From contig JAEZKC010000117.1 in assembly GCA_023436205.1 (NCBI GenBank), positions 1 to 64,000 of the forward strand: DNA of 64,000 nt, read 5' to 3'. This document shows positions 43,644 through 53,304 of the stretch, one piece after another. Both the position numbers and the translations under genes were made by a program. Every line of letters starts with the position of its first letter. Position 1 is the stretch's first letter. The DNA comes from Fibrobacterota bacterium. Lineage in GTDB: Bacteria > Fibrobacterota > Chitinivibrionia > Chitinivibrionales > Chitinispirillaceae. Below the pieces are notes generated by a model. It was not told the DNA's origin, made no database searches, and saw only the letters and a list, made by a program, of their open reading frames with translations.

Positions 43644-44846
43644 ATGAACAAAAGAGAGACAAAAAAGGGATATTTCGGCAGGTTCGGTGGAGTTTATGCC
43701 CCCGAAACGCTCATGCCTGCTCTGGAAGAAGTAGAGCGGGCATATAATCTGTTCCGAAATGACCAGCATTGGCAGAGCGAATATGAAAGACTGCTCAGGG
43801 ATTTTAACGGGAGAGAAACACCGCTTTATGAAGCTGTCAGTCTGAGCACGAAGCTGAATGGTGCCCGCATTTTTTTAAAGCGTGAAGATCTGAATCACAC
43901 TGGCGCTCACAAAATAACAAATGCACTGGGTCAGGCTTTACTGGCAAGGTTCATGGGCAAAAACAGGCTGATTGCAGAGACTGGTGCAGGTCAACATGGA
44001 GTCGCCACCGCCACAGCAGCGGCACTTCTGGGAATGTCGTGTGACATCTTCATGGGCACCATCGACATGGAACGTCAGAAACCCAATGTCTTCCGCATGT
44101 ATTTACTGGGTGCCAGAGTCATTCCTGTTGACAGCGGTGGTAAAACTTTAAAGGATGCTGTAAACGAGGCAATGCGTGACTGGACCAGGACAGTGAGAGA
44201 TACACACTACGTTTTCGGTTCTGCACTTGGCCCACATCCTTTCCCAAGCCTGGTGAGAGATTTTCAGTCAGTGATCGGCAGGGAATGCCGGGCACAGATT
44301 CTCCAAAAGACAGGGAGACTTCCAGATGAGGTCGTGGCTTGTGTTGGAGGAGGATCAAATGCCATAGGAATCTTCAGTGGCTTTCTTGATGATAAAAAGG
44401 TACGCCTTGTGGGAGTTGAAGCCGGAGGGCAGGGATTAAAGGGTACCAAGCATGCGGTACGTCTGACTCCCTCCAAAAATGCCAGACCCGGAGTTCTTCA
44501 CGGTGCCTTCTCATATGTTCTTCAAGACAGAAACGGCCAGATCGCAGACACTCATTCTGTATCGGCTGGGCTTGATTACAGTGGAGTAGGACCACAACAT
44601 TCACATCTAATGGAAACTCAACGGGTCGAATATACATACGCAACTGATTCTGAAGCGGTGAATGCCTTCAAAACGCTTTGTGAAACAGAAGGTATCATTC
44701 CCGCTCTGGAATCATCTCACGCACTGGCATACGTTATTAAGCAAGCACCAGCCCTGAACCGTAATTCCATTGTAGTCGCCAACTTATCCGGTCGCGGCGA
44801 CAAGGACATCTATTCTGTAGCTCAATACCTTGGAAGCACAATATGA
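43644..44846 (+). CDS. trpB: Tryptophan synthase beta subunit
   Basis: TrpB condenses indole and serine to tryptophan, with PLP on Lys90 (HTGAHKITNALGQ). The product is 400 aa. The PLP phosphate loop GGGSNAIG and the ETGAGQHGVATA segment are intact, so it is a TrpB1-type protein meant to pair with TrpA. The stop overlaps the trpA start by four bases. No other trp biosynthesis genes are in the window. Confidence 0.97.
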   Translation: MNKRETKKGYFGRFGGVYAPETLMPALEEVERAYNLFRNDQHWQSEYERLLRDFNGRETPLYEAVSLSTKLNGARIFLKREDLNHTGAHKITNALGQALLARFMGKNRLIAETGAGQHGVATATAAALLGMSCDIFMGTIDMERQKPNVFRMYLLGARVIPVDSGGKTLKDAVNEAMRDWTRTVRDTHYVFGSALGPHPFPSLVRDFQSVIGRECRAQILQKTGRLPDEVVACVGGGSNAIGIFSGFLDDKKVRLVGVEAGGQGLKGTKHAVRLTPSKNARPGVLHGAFSYVLQDRNGQIADTHSVSAGLDYSGVGPQHSHLMETQRVEYTYATDSEAVNAFKTLCETEGIIPALESSHALAYVIKQAPALNRNSIVVANLSGRGDKDIYSVAQYLGSTI

Positions 44847-45649
44847 ACAGATACGAAGAGGCATTTAAAAAAGTCAAAAGCAGAAACGAAATGGCATTTA
44901 TTCCCTTTGCTGTTGCGGGCGACCCCGATCCGGAAATTTTCCAGAGCATTGTCGATGCCTATATCAGAGGCGGTGCCGATATTCTCGAGATCGGCTACCC
45001 TTTTTCCGATCCAGTGGCAGACGGACCAGTAAATCAGAGAGCTTCAATAAGAGCAATAGCATCAGGGTTAAACCATAAATCTTTTTTTTCCTCGATTAAA
45101 AAAATCAGAAGCCGCACCGAGATTCCCATAGGACTCCTTCTTTACTATAACACAATCAATTTTCTAGGTGAAGATGAATTCTGCAGACTGGCTGCAGGTG
45201 CGGGTATCGACAGTTTACTCGTGGCGGACATGCCTCCGGAGGAATCGGATTCACTACAGAAAGCTATGAGGAAATATGGTATAGGCCGAGTGTTCATAGT
45301 GACAGAGTTCACCTCAGCAGAGCGCATGAAATACATCTGTAACCATGTTGATTCTTTTGTCTATGTAGTCAGTCGTCCGGGAACAACTGGTACAGGTTCG
45401 GAGCTGAGTTCGACAGTTGAAGATACGATAAAAAGGCTTAAAAGTGTTTCAAGCATTCCAGCAGCAGTAGGCTTTGGCATTTCCACACCTGACCATGTTC
45501 GTGAAGTGAGGAGAAGTGGAGCAGACGGAGCCATTGTCGGAAGTGCACTGGTCAATGAAATTGAAAAGGCCGTTCTTAAGGGGAAAAATCCCTCAGCTGT
45601 TCTCAAAAAGAAGGTTTCTGAATACAAAGCCGCGACGAAACTGGGTTGA
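44843..45649 (+). CDS. trpA: Tryptophan synthase alpha subunit
   Basis: TrpA cleaves indole-3-glycerol phosphate and channels indole to TrpB. The product is 268 aa. Catalytic Glu49 and Asp60 lie in ILEIGYPFSDPVADGP at the canonical numbers. The phosphate-binding GFGIST and GAIVGSALV are present. It is coupled to trpB by an ATGA overlap. Confidence 0.96.
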   Translation: MNRYEEAFKKVKSRNEMAFIPFAVAGDPDPEIFQSIVDAYIRGGADILEIGYPFSDPVADGPVNQRASIRAIASGLNHKSFFSSIKKIRSRTEIPIGLLLYYNTINFLGEDEFCRLAAGAGIDSLLVADMPPEESDSLQKAMRKYGIGRVFIVTEFTSAERMKYICNHVDSFVYVVSRPGTTGTGSELSSTVEDTIKRLKSVSSIPAAVGFGISTPDHVREVRRSGADGAIVGSALVNEIEKAVLKGKNPSAVLKKKVSEYKAATKLG

Positions 45650-45661
45650 GGTATTCTGTAA

Positions 45662-46405
45662 ATGGCGCACGTTATTGATCTAAATGCTATAGCCGCACGC
45701 CTGGAAGGGCTTGAGGAAACAATTATCTCCAAGCTGATCGAAAGGGCACAGTGGAAAGTAAACAAGGTTGTTTACCAGCCGGGCCAAAGTGGTTTCTGCG
45801 GAGAAACGACAAAGTCGCTCTTTGCAATCCGCCTTCAATTTCAGGAAGAGATGGATGCCCGATTCGGCAGATTCTGTGTTCCTGAAGAACGGCCTTTCTC
45901 AACATCTCTCCCCAGCCCTCAAAGACTTGTCAATCTTCCCGACACCGGTCTGCATCTGGATGATTTCTGTAAAGTGAGCCTATCCAAAGATGTTTTGCAA
46001 AGTTATCTTTCCCTTATCCCGCGAATATGCATTGAAGGAGATGACGGCCAGTACGGTTCCAGCGTTGAACATGACGTTTACGCGGTTCAGGCAATCGCCA
46101 GAAGAGTTCACTTCGGAGCTCTCTATGTTGCTGAAAGTAAATACCAAAGTGACCCCCATGGATATGAGGCGCTTATACGAATTAAAGATACTCAGTCACT
46201 CTATGAAAAACTGACCCGAAAAGAGGTCGAGGATAAAATCCTTCAACGGATCAGAGACAAGGTAAACACCGCTCAGGCTGGTGTCAATCTGGTTGTAAGA
46301 CATAAAATTGATCCGGAACCGGTTGTGAACTATTATCGTGATCAGGTGATACCCCTGACAAAACAGGGCGAAATACTTTATCTTTTGAATAGAAGCGGAG
46401 CTTAG
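45662..46405 (+). CDS. Eukaryotic-type (AroQ-beta) chorismate mutase
   Basis: This is a 247-aa all-helical chorismate mutase of the yeast ARO7/plant type, converting chorismate to prephenate. The C-terminal half follows the yeast enzyme closely: GSSVEHDVYAVQAIARRVHFG, then VAESKYQSD with the active-site Arg and Lys, VEDKILQRI, and VIPLTKQGEILYLL with the Thr and Glu of the active site. Bacteria usually use a mutase of about 90 aa, often fused to TyrA or PheA. It is four bases from tyrA, which consumes prephenate, so the pathway context is coherent. The allosteric site of the yeast protein cannot be judged by eye. Confidence 0.88.
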   Translation: MAHVIDLNAIAARLEGLEETIISKLIERAQWKVNKVVYQPGQSGFCGETTKSLFAIRLQFQEEMDARFGRFCVPEERPFSTSLPSPQRLVNLPDTGLHLDDFCKVSLSKDVLQSYLSLIPRICIEGDDGQYGSSVEHDVYAVQAIARRVHFGALYVAESKYQSDPHGYEALIRIKDTQSLYEKLTRKEVEDKILQRIRDKVNTAQAGVNLVVRHKIDPEPVVNYYRDQVIPLTKQGEILYLLNRSGA

Positions 46406-46409
46406 CTGA

Positions 46410-47519
46410 ATGCCTTTTAATCCCCAGACAATTACAATCTACAGCGTCGGCCTGCTGGGAGGATCCATCGGAGCGGCTCTGAAAAAATCCGGCTTCAAAG
46501 GAAAAATCATCGGACTATCTTCCCCCAAGAGCGTCGCCACTTCTCTTGAGCTTGACATAATAGACGAAGGACACACGTATGATGCTTTACCTGAGGTTAT
46601 CAGAAGAACAGATCTGCTAATCCTTTGCTCACCAATACTTGCCATTCTCAAGACTTTAGAACAACTTGGAAACTTGGAACTACCCGAGAACCTGATCATC
46701 ACAGATGTAGGCAGTACAAAACGGGAAATTGTAAATACAGCAAAATTAAAAATTGGATCTCGCGCAAGGTTCATTGGAGGGCATCCCATGGCCGGCTCGG
46801 AGAAAAGCGGACCTTCCGCAAGCGATCCATATCTTTTTCAAAATGCACTCTATGTTCTTACACCACCGGGTGACAGACCAGATGGTAGTGACGAAGAGTT
46901 CGCTACTTTTCTGAAAAAGTATCTTGGCTGCCGCACAGTGTTTCTTGACCCGGCCATACATGATTCCATTGCTGCAACAGTTAGCCATCTTCCCCATATA
47001 CTTGCCAGTGCACTTGTACTTGCCGCAGGAAAAAAGGAAGCAGAAACAGCTGGAACACTATCCCTTGCCGCCGGTGGCTTCAGAGATATGACAAGAATTG
47101 CTTCAGCCCCCTATGACATGTGGCACGACATCTTTGCCACTAATAAATCTGCCATACTGCCATTACTTGATTCTTTTCTGGAAATTCTAACTGAAATGAA
47201 GGCGTCGCTTATCAATGACAGCCTCAGGGAAAGCTTCGAGAAAGCCCGGGAAATTCGCAATCGCATTCCGCTTTCGAGCAAAGGTTTTATCGGCACATTA
47301 AGCGAAATCCTCATTATGGCGAAGGATCAGCCGGGCTTCATCTCCTCTGTTTCCACACTTCTTTCCGAAAGACAGATCAACATTAAAGATATCGAAGTGT
47401 TGAAAGTACGGGAAAATGAAGGGGGAACGATTCGCCTGGCCTTTGATACTCCGGAAATTGCCCGGGAAGCCATTTCAGTTCTTAGCCAAAACGGGTTTAC
47501 TGCACGAGAAAGGAACTGA
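46410..47519 (+). CDS. tyrA: Prephenate dehydrogenase with ACT domain
   Basis: TyrA makes 4-hydroxyphenylpyruvate for tyrosine. The product is 369 aa. The N-terminal Rossmann NAD site is VGLLGGSIG (13-21). GGHPMAGSEKSG and the helical dimerisation domain follow, then a C-terminal ACT domain at about 295-365 (QPGFISSVSTLLSERQINI), which probably mediates tyrosine feedback. It sits directly after the chorismate mutase gene. Confidence 0.94.
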   Translation: MPFNPQTITIYSVGLLGGSIGAALKKSGFKGKIIGLSSPKSVATSLELDIIDEGHTYDALPEVIRRTDLLILCSPILAILKTLEQLGNLELPENLIITDVGSTKREIVNTAKLKIGSRARFIGGHPMAGSEKSGPSASDPYLFQNALYVLTPPGDRPDGSDEEFATFLKKYLGCRTVFLDPAIHDSIAATVSHLPHILASALVLAAGKKEAETAGTLSLAAGGFRDMTRIASAPYDMWHDIFATNKSAILPLLDSFLEILTEMKASLINDSLRESFEKAREIRNRIPLSSKGFIGTLSEILIMAKDQPGFISSVSTLLSERQINIKDIEVLKVRENEGGTIRLAFDTPEIAREAISVLSQNGFTARERN

Positions 47520-47522
47520 CTT

Positions 47523-48896
47523 ATGCTCAAATTACAGCCTGTCAAATCGATTCAGGGCAAGGTCGAGCTTCCACCAAACCCGGACCTTCTCTTTCTGGCC
47601 GCTCTATCAGCCTGTGCCCTTTCAAGGACAATTACCTTAAAAGGGATACCGGACAGTACAGTTCTGAGGGACATGCGCAGGAGCCTTCATGGGCATGCCG
47701 TTTTTCAAAACGAAGAGTCGGTGCTCACAATCAAACCTGAAATCAGTGAGGATCCGACATTACTCCTGACTCTTCCGGATTCTCTCATTGTCTACAGGAC
47801 CATGTATCTTTTCATAGCATTGGGAATGGGCAAAACTGTGGTATGCAGGTCAGCTTCTTCCAAAAGAATCGAATCCTGGATCAAGCAGGCAAAAAAAATC
47901 GGTATCACTCTGGAAAGCACAGCAATTGACCAATGTACTGGGCTCAAGGTTACAGATTTCAAACAGGAGACAGTAAATGGCTCCTTTGTGGAGGAAGAAA
48001 TCTGTAATATTTTAATCGCTTTTATATTAGGTAAAAACGGAACAGCCGAGTACTCCATCGACTTCTTTCTCTCAAGTCCACTGCGACATCTAGTACAGGC
48101 ATTCGGGCTACAGCTTTCTGTCAAAGCGGTAACCGCTGAAAAACCAACAGATCCGATTATGCAACGCATTCGTTTTCTTCAACAGAAAAAGAAGACCGGC
48201 CCGTCACAGAATCAATCCTTTTCTGTACAGATCGATTTTACCCGGCCAGAGAAGGGCGACCCGTTGGAAATAAAAGTTCCGGGCGATGATATACTCGGTG
48301 CGGCTCTTATCAGCTCAAAATGTCTTATACCTAAAGGGTCGTTGGTTCTGTCCAATGTTTCGCTTGAATCATGGGCATCGCAGACGATGGCATTCCTGAG
48401 AAAAATGGGGTGTAAGCTATCGATTCAGGAAAATGAGAGAACCTCTTTCGGATCAACCGGGCTGGTATCCCTTCAGAAAGCTGAGCTTTACGGGAGAAAG
48501 GTCAAGTGCATTCCCCTGTTTCAGTTTACTGGTCAACTACCGACAATGACGATTACGGCCGCATTCGCCTCCGGCCAGTCCGTTTTCAGGGATTTGGAAG
48601 ATATGCGTCTGGATGTACCCGATGGTATTGATCAGCTTGAAAGCTGTCTTCGCACACTTGGTGTACGGCATGGCGAAATGCCCGACGGAATTGTGATGGA
48701 GGGTGCCAGAGATTTTGACGGATTTGATCTGAAAGAACCTTTGCCAGCCCATATTGCTGTGGCATTTTGTGTAGCTGGCCTGAAGTGTATGGGGGAAACT
48801 TCTATAGAGGACAGTTTGGTGAATGACCGATGGCCGGATTTTGGCAAATTACTGAGTGACATCTGCGAATTACGCACTCAGAAGGAGACAACTTGA
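47523..48896 (+). CDS. EPSP-synthase-like protein with degenerate active site
   Basis: This is a 457-aa protein of the EPSP synthase (AroA) fold. The second-half landmark KVPGDDILGAALISSKCLI (251-269) and the NVSLESWASQTMAFLRKMG stretch place it in the family. The catalytic signatures are lost. The N-terminal PGDKS box reads PPNPD (17-21), the KESDR box reads DVPDG (364-368), and DHRIAM reads PAHIAV (408-413). Shikimate-3-phosphate/PEP chemistry is therefore unlikely. It lies between tyrA (3 bases) and nadK (4-base overlap), so it is under aromatic-pathway control. It could be a regulator or an enzyme with new chemistry. A normal AroA should exist elsewhere. Confidence 0.78.
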   Translation: MLKLQPVKSIQGKVELPPNPDLLFLAALSACALSRTITLKGIPDSTVLRDMRRSLHGHAVFQNEESVLTIKPEISEDPTLLLTLPDSLIVYRTMYLFIALGMGKTVVCRSASSKRIESWIKQAKKIGITLESTAIDQCTGLKVTDFKQETVNGSFVEEEICNILIAFILGKNGTAEYSIDFFLSSPLRHLVQAFGLQLSVKAVTAEKPTDPIMQRIRFLQQKKKTGPSQNQSFSVQIDFTRPEKGDPLEIKVPGDDILGAALISSKCLIPKGSLVLSNVSLESWASQTMAFLRKMGCKLSIQENERTSFGSTGLVSLQKAELYGRKVKCIPLFQFTGQLPTMTITAAFASGQSVFRDLEDMRLDVPDGIDQLESCLRTLGVRHGEMPDGIVMEGARDFDGFDLKEPLPAHIAVAFCVAGLKCMGETSIEDSLVNDRWPDFGKLLSDICELRTQKETT

Positions 48897-49789
48897 AGCC
48901 GATTTCTTCATTCGGAGTAGTGGCATTTAAAAAAACAGAACAGACAAAGGATGTTCTGCTTAGAATACAGAATTGGTCACATCAAAATGGTGTATCCGTT
49001 TATTTTCATCCTGTTATTGCAGAGCAATTGCCTCTGGAAAACATCACTGAAAGTGAACAGGAATTCCTGGGAAAAAGTGATGCTCTTATTTCAGTAGGCG
49101 GAGATGGCACATTCCTGTCAGTTGCACACATGAGCCGTTTTTCTGAAAAGCCGGTTGTGGGAATAAATCTGGGTGGATTGGGTTTCCTGACAGACATTGG
49201 TCCAGAGGAACTTGAGGAAAGTTTGTGTAAAATCTGCTCGGGTCAGTTTTATACAATAAGCAGAATGGTGCTTGAAGCTTGCATAATGAGAGCTAACGAT
49301 CTGGTCTGTCGATTTCATGCCTTGAATGATATTTACATAAACAGGATCAACACACCCAAACTAACCTCTATTTCCGCATATTGCGGCTCTGCTTTCATAA
49401 CCGATTTTTATGCAGATGGGATCATTGTGGCAACTCCAAACGGATCCACAGCCTACTCTCTTTCTGCAGGTGGCCCCATCGTGGAGCCCACCGTCCAGGC
49501 CTTTCTTCTAACTCCCATCTGTCCTCATTCACTAACAGAAAGACCACTTATCCTGCCTTCTGATCGCAGCATTCGTCTGGTGATTAATGAAAAGAATCCG
49601 GATCTTCTGCTGAGCGCCGATGGTCTTCAATCTGTTAAACTTCAAAGTGAGGATGAAATTCTCGTATCCTACGGCGGGATCAGGACCAATCTGATTCAAC
49701 TCGCGGAACGATCCTACTTCTCTCTTCTCAGGAGCAAACTTGGTTGGGGACAGGGTTATAAAAAGAGGAGCGAAAAAGATGATTCGTGA
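48893..49789 (+). CDS. nadK: NAD kinase
   Basis: NadK phosphorylates NAD to NADP. The product is 298 aa from a TTG start, preceded by AAGGAG and overlapping the upstream stop (TTGA). GGDGT is at 69-73, and NLGGLGFLTDI and PNGSTAYSLSAGGPIV are intact. It is followed by recN with an 11-base overlap. Confidence 0.95.
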   Translation: MKPISSFGVVAFKKTEQTKDVLLRIQNWSHQNGVSVYFHPVIAEQLPLENITESEQEFLGKSDALISVGGDGTFLSVAHMSRFSEKPVVGINLGGLGFLTDIGPEELEESLCKICSGQFYTISRMVLEACIMRANDLVCRFHALNDIYINRINTPKLTSISAYCGSAFITDFYADGIIVATPNGSTAYSLSAGGPIVEPTVQAFLLTPICPHSLTERPLILPSDRSIRLVINEKNPDLLLSADGLQSVKLQSEDEILVSYGGIRTNLIQLAERSYFSLLRSKLGWGQGYKKRSEKDDS

Positions 49790-51452
49790 ACTAAGGATAA
49801 AAAATCTCGCCTTAATAGAAGACCTGTCACTTGAATTTCAAACCGGCTTTACGGTTTTTACAGGAGAAACCGGTGCAGGCAAGTCGATTCTTATGGGGGC
49901 TATCGGATTGCTTTTAGGCGAACGGGCCTCATCGGAAATGATCCGTTCAGGAAGCGAAGAGGGCGAGGTCAGTGGAGTGTTTGAAATTAAAAGTATCCGC
50001 CCAAGGCTGGAAAGGTTTCTCAAGGACTCGGGGATAGATGCGGAAGATGGCATTCTCATAATCAGACGTAAATTATCCAAAAATGATAAAAACAGAATAC
50101 ATGTAAATCAGATCCCGATCCCGCTCTCCTCGCTTAAAAAACTGGGTGACATGCTCATTGATTTGCATGGTCAACATCAACACCAGTCTCTACTCGACGA
50201 AAGCACCCATATTCACCTGATCAACTCGCTACCCGGTGTTCCCGCAGTACTTGAAATATATAGAAAAAACTATAACAACTTCACAGAAACTCAGGACCAA
50301 CTTGAATCCGCACGTAAACGCGCCCGGGAACTGGCTGAAAAAAAGGACATTCTGGAGTTTCAGTATAATGAATTAAAAAACCTCAATCTGCACTCCAGAG
50401 AAGAGGATAAGCTGGAAGATGAACTGAAGCTGCTTTCATCCTCGGCTGAGCGAATTTCATGCGCAACAGATATCATTAATCTATTAAACCCGCCGGAAGG
50501 TGATTCACTTCAGCGAACACTCGCCACAATCAAAAAGAAACTGGACAATTTCAGCAGATTTGATTCTTCGGTGGAACCATGGATAACTGATGTTGACAGC
50601 ATCATTTCAATTTGTTCGGAGCTCGATTTGTTCTGCACTTCCTATCTTGAAAAAGAGGGAACTGAGAGCAATCAGAAAAGAATTGAGGAGATCAATTCCC
50701 GTCTTTCCAAAATACAACGTTTAAAGAAAAAATACAGCTGCAGTGTTGACGAACTTATAACGAAAAAAAGTCAACTCGAACAGAGTCTTTACTCTTTAAG
50801 CAATTCAGAGTCAGATTTGCAATACCTGGAAAAAGAAGTTACAAAATCTAAACAGGAATGCCTGAAAGCAGGAAAGATACTGACACAAGCCAGAATCGAT
50901 GCCTCCGAACAGTTTGACAAAGAAATTACCAGAAGAATGACACATCTGGGATTTAAAGGCGGATTGTGGAAATCTGAATTTCTCAGTTTAGGTGAGCCAT
51001 GTCCGGAGGGACTCGAATCGGTGCGATTTCTTGTACGCACCAACCCTGGAGAGCCGCTTCTTCCTCTGGCAAAATCCGCTTCAGGTGGTGAAGTATCCAG
51101 ACTGATGCTGGCCATCAAATCCATACTTGCCGAGCTTGATGATATTCCGGTCCTTATATTCGATGAAATCGATACTGGAATCGGAGGTGTACTGGCCAAA
51201 GATGTTTCCAAAGCTCTTCTTGACTTAAGCAGTACGCATCAAGTCCTCTGCATTTCACATCTGCATCAGATTGCGTCTTCGGCAGATCACCATTTCAGAG
51301 TTCAAAAAGGGATTTCCGATGATCGGACCATCACCACTGTGGAGCAACTCGACCCTAAGCAGCGGATTGACGAAATAGCACGTATGCTTGGAGGGGATTC
51401 CCGAATCAGCAGAGAGCATGCACAGGAACTGTTAAAAAAGTCTGAAACGTGA
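49779..51452 (+). CDS. recN: DNA repair protein RecN
   Basis: RecN is an SMC-like ATPase acting in double-strand-break repair. I start it at the ATG after AGGAG (MIRELRIKNLALIE); the longer frame begins inside nadK without a site. The product is 557 aa. It has Walker A GETGAGKS, two coiled-coil arms around a central zone (about 150-370), then SASGGEVSRLMLAIK and Walker B LIFDEIDTGIGG. It ends the long plus-strand run that started at lepA and converges on the ParA-M23 gene nine bases away. Confidence 0.95.
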   Translation: MIRELRIKNLALIEDLSLEFQTGFTVFTGETGAGKSILMGAIGLLLGERASSEMIRSGSEEGEVSGVFEIKSIRPRLERFLKDSGIDAEDGILIIRRKLSKNDKNRIHVNQIPIPLSSLKKLGDMLIDLHGQHQHQSLLDESTHIHLINSLPGVPAVLEIYRKNYNNFTETQDQLESARKRARELAEKKDILEFQYNELKNLNLHSREEDKLEDELKLLSSSAERISCATDIINLLNPPEGDSLQRTLATIKKKLDNFSRFDSSVEPWITDVDSIISICSELDLFCTSYLEKEGTESNQKRIEEINSRLSKIQRLKKKYSCSVDELITKKSQLEQSLYSLSNSESDLQYLEKEVTKSKQECLKAGKILTQARIDASEQFDKEITRRMTHLGFKGGLWKSEFLSLGEPCPEGLESVRFLVRTNPGEPLLPLAKSASGGEVSRLMLAIKSILAELDDIPVLIFDEIDTGIGGVLAKDVSKALLDLSSTHQVLCISHLHQIASSADHHFRVQKGISDDRTITTVEQLDPKQRIDEIARMLGGDSRISREHAQELLKKSET

Positions 51453-51461
51453 AACTGAATC

Positions 51462-53288
51462 TCAATCCAGGCTCTCGATGAATGCCTGTCTATAAAAGAA
51501 GTGTTTGGGGTCGGTTAACCTGTAGTTGTATTTTCCAAAGCTAATGTCACTGCGGGACTGACTCTTAACAGCATATCCGATGTGCACATGAGGCCCGCTT
51601 GTTCTGCCAGTCATTCCCACAGTGGCAATCACTTGGCCTTTAGAGACTTTCTCACCATCCTTCACCAGTCTCTTGTCCAGATGCATAAAAAACACAACTG
51701 AACCATCCTTGACAATTCCAACAGTTCTTCCACCGGTTTTATCAGTTTTCAAAACAGCTTCCCCATCAATAGGACTGAGCACTTCCACGCCGAACGGAGC
51801 AGCCACATCAATTCCATAATGGGGCTGCCCCCCTCCGGTACCTCTCTCACACCAGTCGCCGGTAATATAGGGATATTTATCATTAACCATATTCATGAAA
51901 AACTGATAAACCGGTACAAGTTGCTTTTCCAGAGGATTGGAAATACTTACCGGAGGATAAAAATTTACTGCAAGTCCACTGGGAATCTTATGGATATCAG
52001 AAATCCTTGTCTCACCGGAAATTCTGGTGAGATTATGAATCTGCACAGTTTCTCTGAGATACTGATCGATTTCATAATAGCTGGGGACTTTGGCCTTGAA
52101 TATACTGATTGCATGCTTTGCAACACGATACATGCTTTCCCCAGAAGCAAAGCTATGGCTGATAACTCGATTTTCATTTACGACCACCTGCTGCGGGGCA
52201 ATCGGACGCGGAGGGTCAAGGCCATCAACCGGGGCATTCAGCTTTATGAGCGTCAACACTACCAGTGCCGCCAACACCTTGCCTGCAAAAGCTATGCGTT
52301 CATCCCTAATAACTGCCTTGTGAATGTCAACAGTGATTCCGTTGAGGACATACTGAACATTTCGCGCCAGCTGTTCAAAGGCTTTTGCTGCACTTGAGTA
52401 CTGATGATAATCGTTAACCGCTTTTCCCTCATCCTGAGCATTGCGGATAATAGCGCTTTCCGGTATTTCAAGATCAAATATTATGGACTGTGGCAGAACA
52501 GAAACTCCGGAACTGCCGTGAACAGCAACCTGTTCGCAAAGATTCTCCAGAAATCTGCGATTCTCAAACATGGTACGAGTTTTACCCACCAGTTTGGAAT
52601 CTTGTTTACCATAGACCTCGTTTTTTACTATTCTCAAACGAACTCTGGGATTTTTTGAAACGAGTTTCTTTACATTGACCAGATATTCCCGAAGACTTTT
52701 AGTGGACAGAGCGTTGAGTGTAACCGGGATTAAATTCAGGTCACTGTTTAAAAAAAGCATCTTGGTCAGGTGATTCCAAACCGATGGAGTATCCAGCACG
52801 ATGTACTTATAATACTCTCTGGCGACCTTCAGATTATAAAGCAGATTACCGTAATGGTAAAACCTGAGTGTGTTAAACAGTTCAGAATTGGCTGGCAGAA
52901 GATCGAGACAGGGCTTAACCTTTACCACTCTTTCTCTTAAAGAGCCTTTGCCGACTATCCCGGAAAGAAAAAACCTTTCCGCCTTCTGCACTATGTTCAA
53001 GGAAGTTGATTCAGAGTGTGATCTTGTCTGTTCTGAGGGAGAAAACCGTTTGGAGAAGAATTCCCAGGAAGAATGCTCTGTTTCTGATGTGCTAATTCCC
53101 AAAGCCACACTTGCACTTCCCTGCACATCCAGATCTACTAAAAGGGTTGGTCCTTTTTTGGAAAGAGAAGCAGCCAAATTGGTGGCCACGGTGGATTTAC
53201 CCACACCACCCTTGATGTTGGCAATGTGAATAATTCCACCTTTATCAGTATCAGCGAAAATCAGAGTCTTTTTCTGCTTTTCAGCCAT
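51462..53288 (-). CDS. ParA/MinD-type ATPase fused through a TM helix to an M23 (LytM) peptidase
   Basis: This is a 608-aa single polypeptide. Residues 1-320 form a ParA/MinD/Soj P-loop ATPase: deviant Walker A KGGVGKST (26-33) with signature Lys26, a VDLDVQGSAS switch with Asp52/Asp54, and VLDTPS near 164-169. A basic stretch and one transmembrane helix (about 332-350) follow. Residues about 372-446 resemble a LysM-type module. The C-terminus is an M23 endopeptidase (about 485-575) with His490, Asp494, His536 and HVH at 567-569, all required residues present. Predicted topology is ATPase inside, peptidase in the periplasm. It could couple nucleoid- or pole-based positioning to local peptidoglycan cleavage. 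I know of no standard family with this fusion. It follows a receiver-like gene by 16 bases. Confidence 0.9.
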   Translation of the reverse strand: MAEKQKKTLIFADTDKGGIIHIANIKGGVGKSTVATNLAASLSKKGPTLLVDLDVQGSASVALGISTSETEHSSWEFFSKRFSPSEQTRSHSESTSLNIVQKAERFFLSGIVGKGSLRERVVKVKPCLDLLPANSELFNTLRFYHYGNLLYNLKVAREYYKYIVLDTPSVWNHLTKMLFLNSDLNLIPVTLNALSTKSLREYLVNVKKLVSKNPRVRLRIVKNEVYGKQDSKLVGKTRTMFENRRFLENLCEQVAVHGSSGVSVLPQSIIFDLEIPESAIIRNAQDEGKAVNDYHQYSSAAKAFEQLARNVQYVLNGITVDIHKAVIRDERIAFAGKVLAALVVLTLIKLNAPVDGLDPPRPIAPQQVVVNENRVISHSFASGESMYRVAKHAISIFKAKVPSYYEIDQYLRETVQIHNLTRISGETRISDIHKIPSGLAVNFYPPVSISNPLEKQLVPVYQFFMNMVNDKYPYITGDWCERGTGGGQPHYGIDVAAPFGVEVLSPIDGEAVLKTDKTGGRTVGIVKDGSVVFFMHLDKRLVKDGEKVSKGQVIATVGMTGRTSGPHVHIGYAVKSQSRSDISFGKYNYRLTDPKHFFYRQAFIESLD

Positions 53289-53304
53289 CCTGCCTTATTC
53301 GGCT

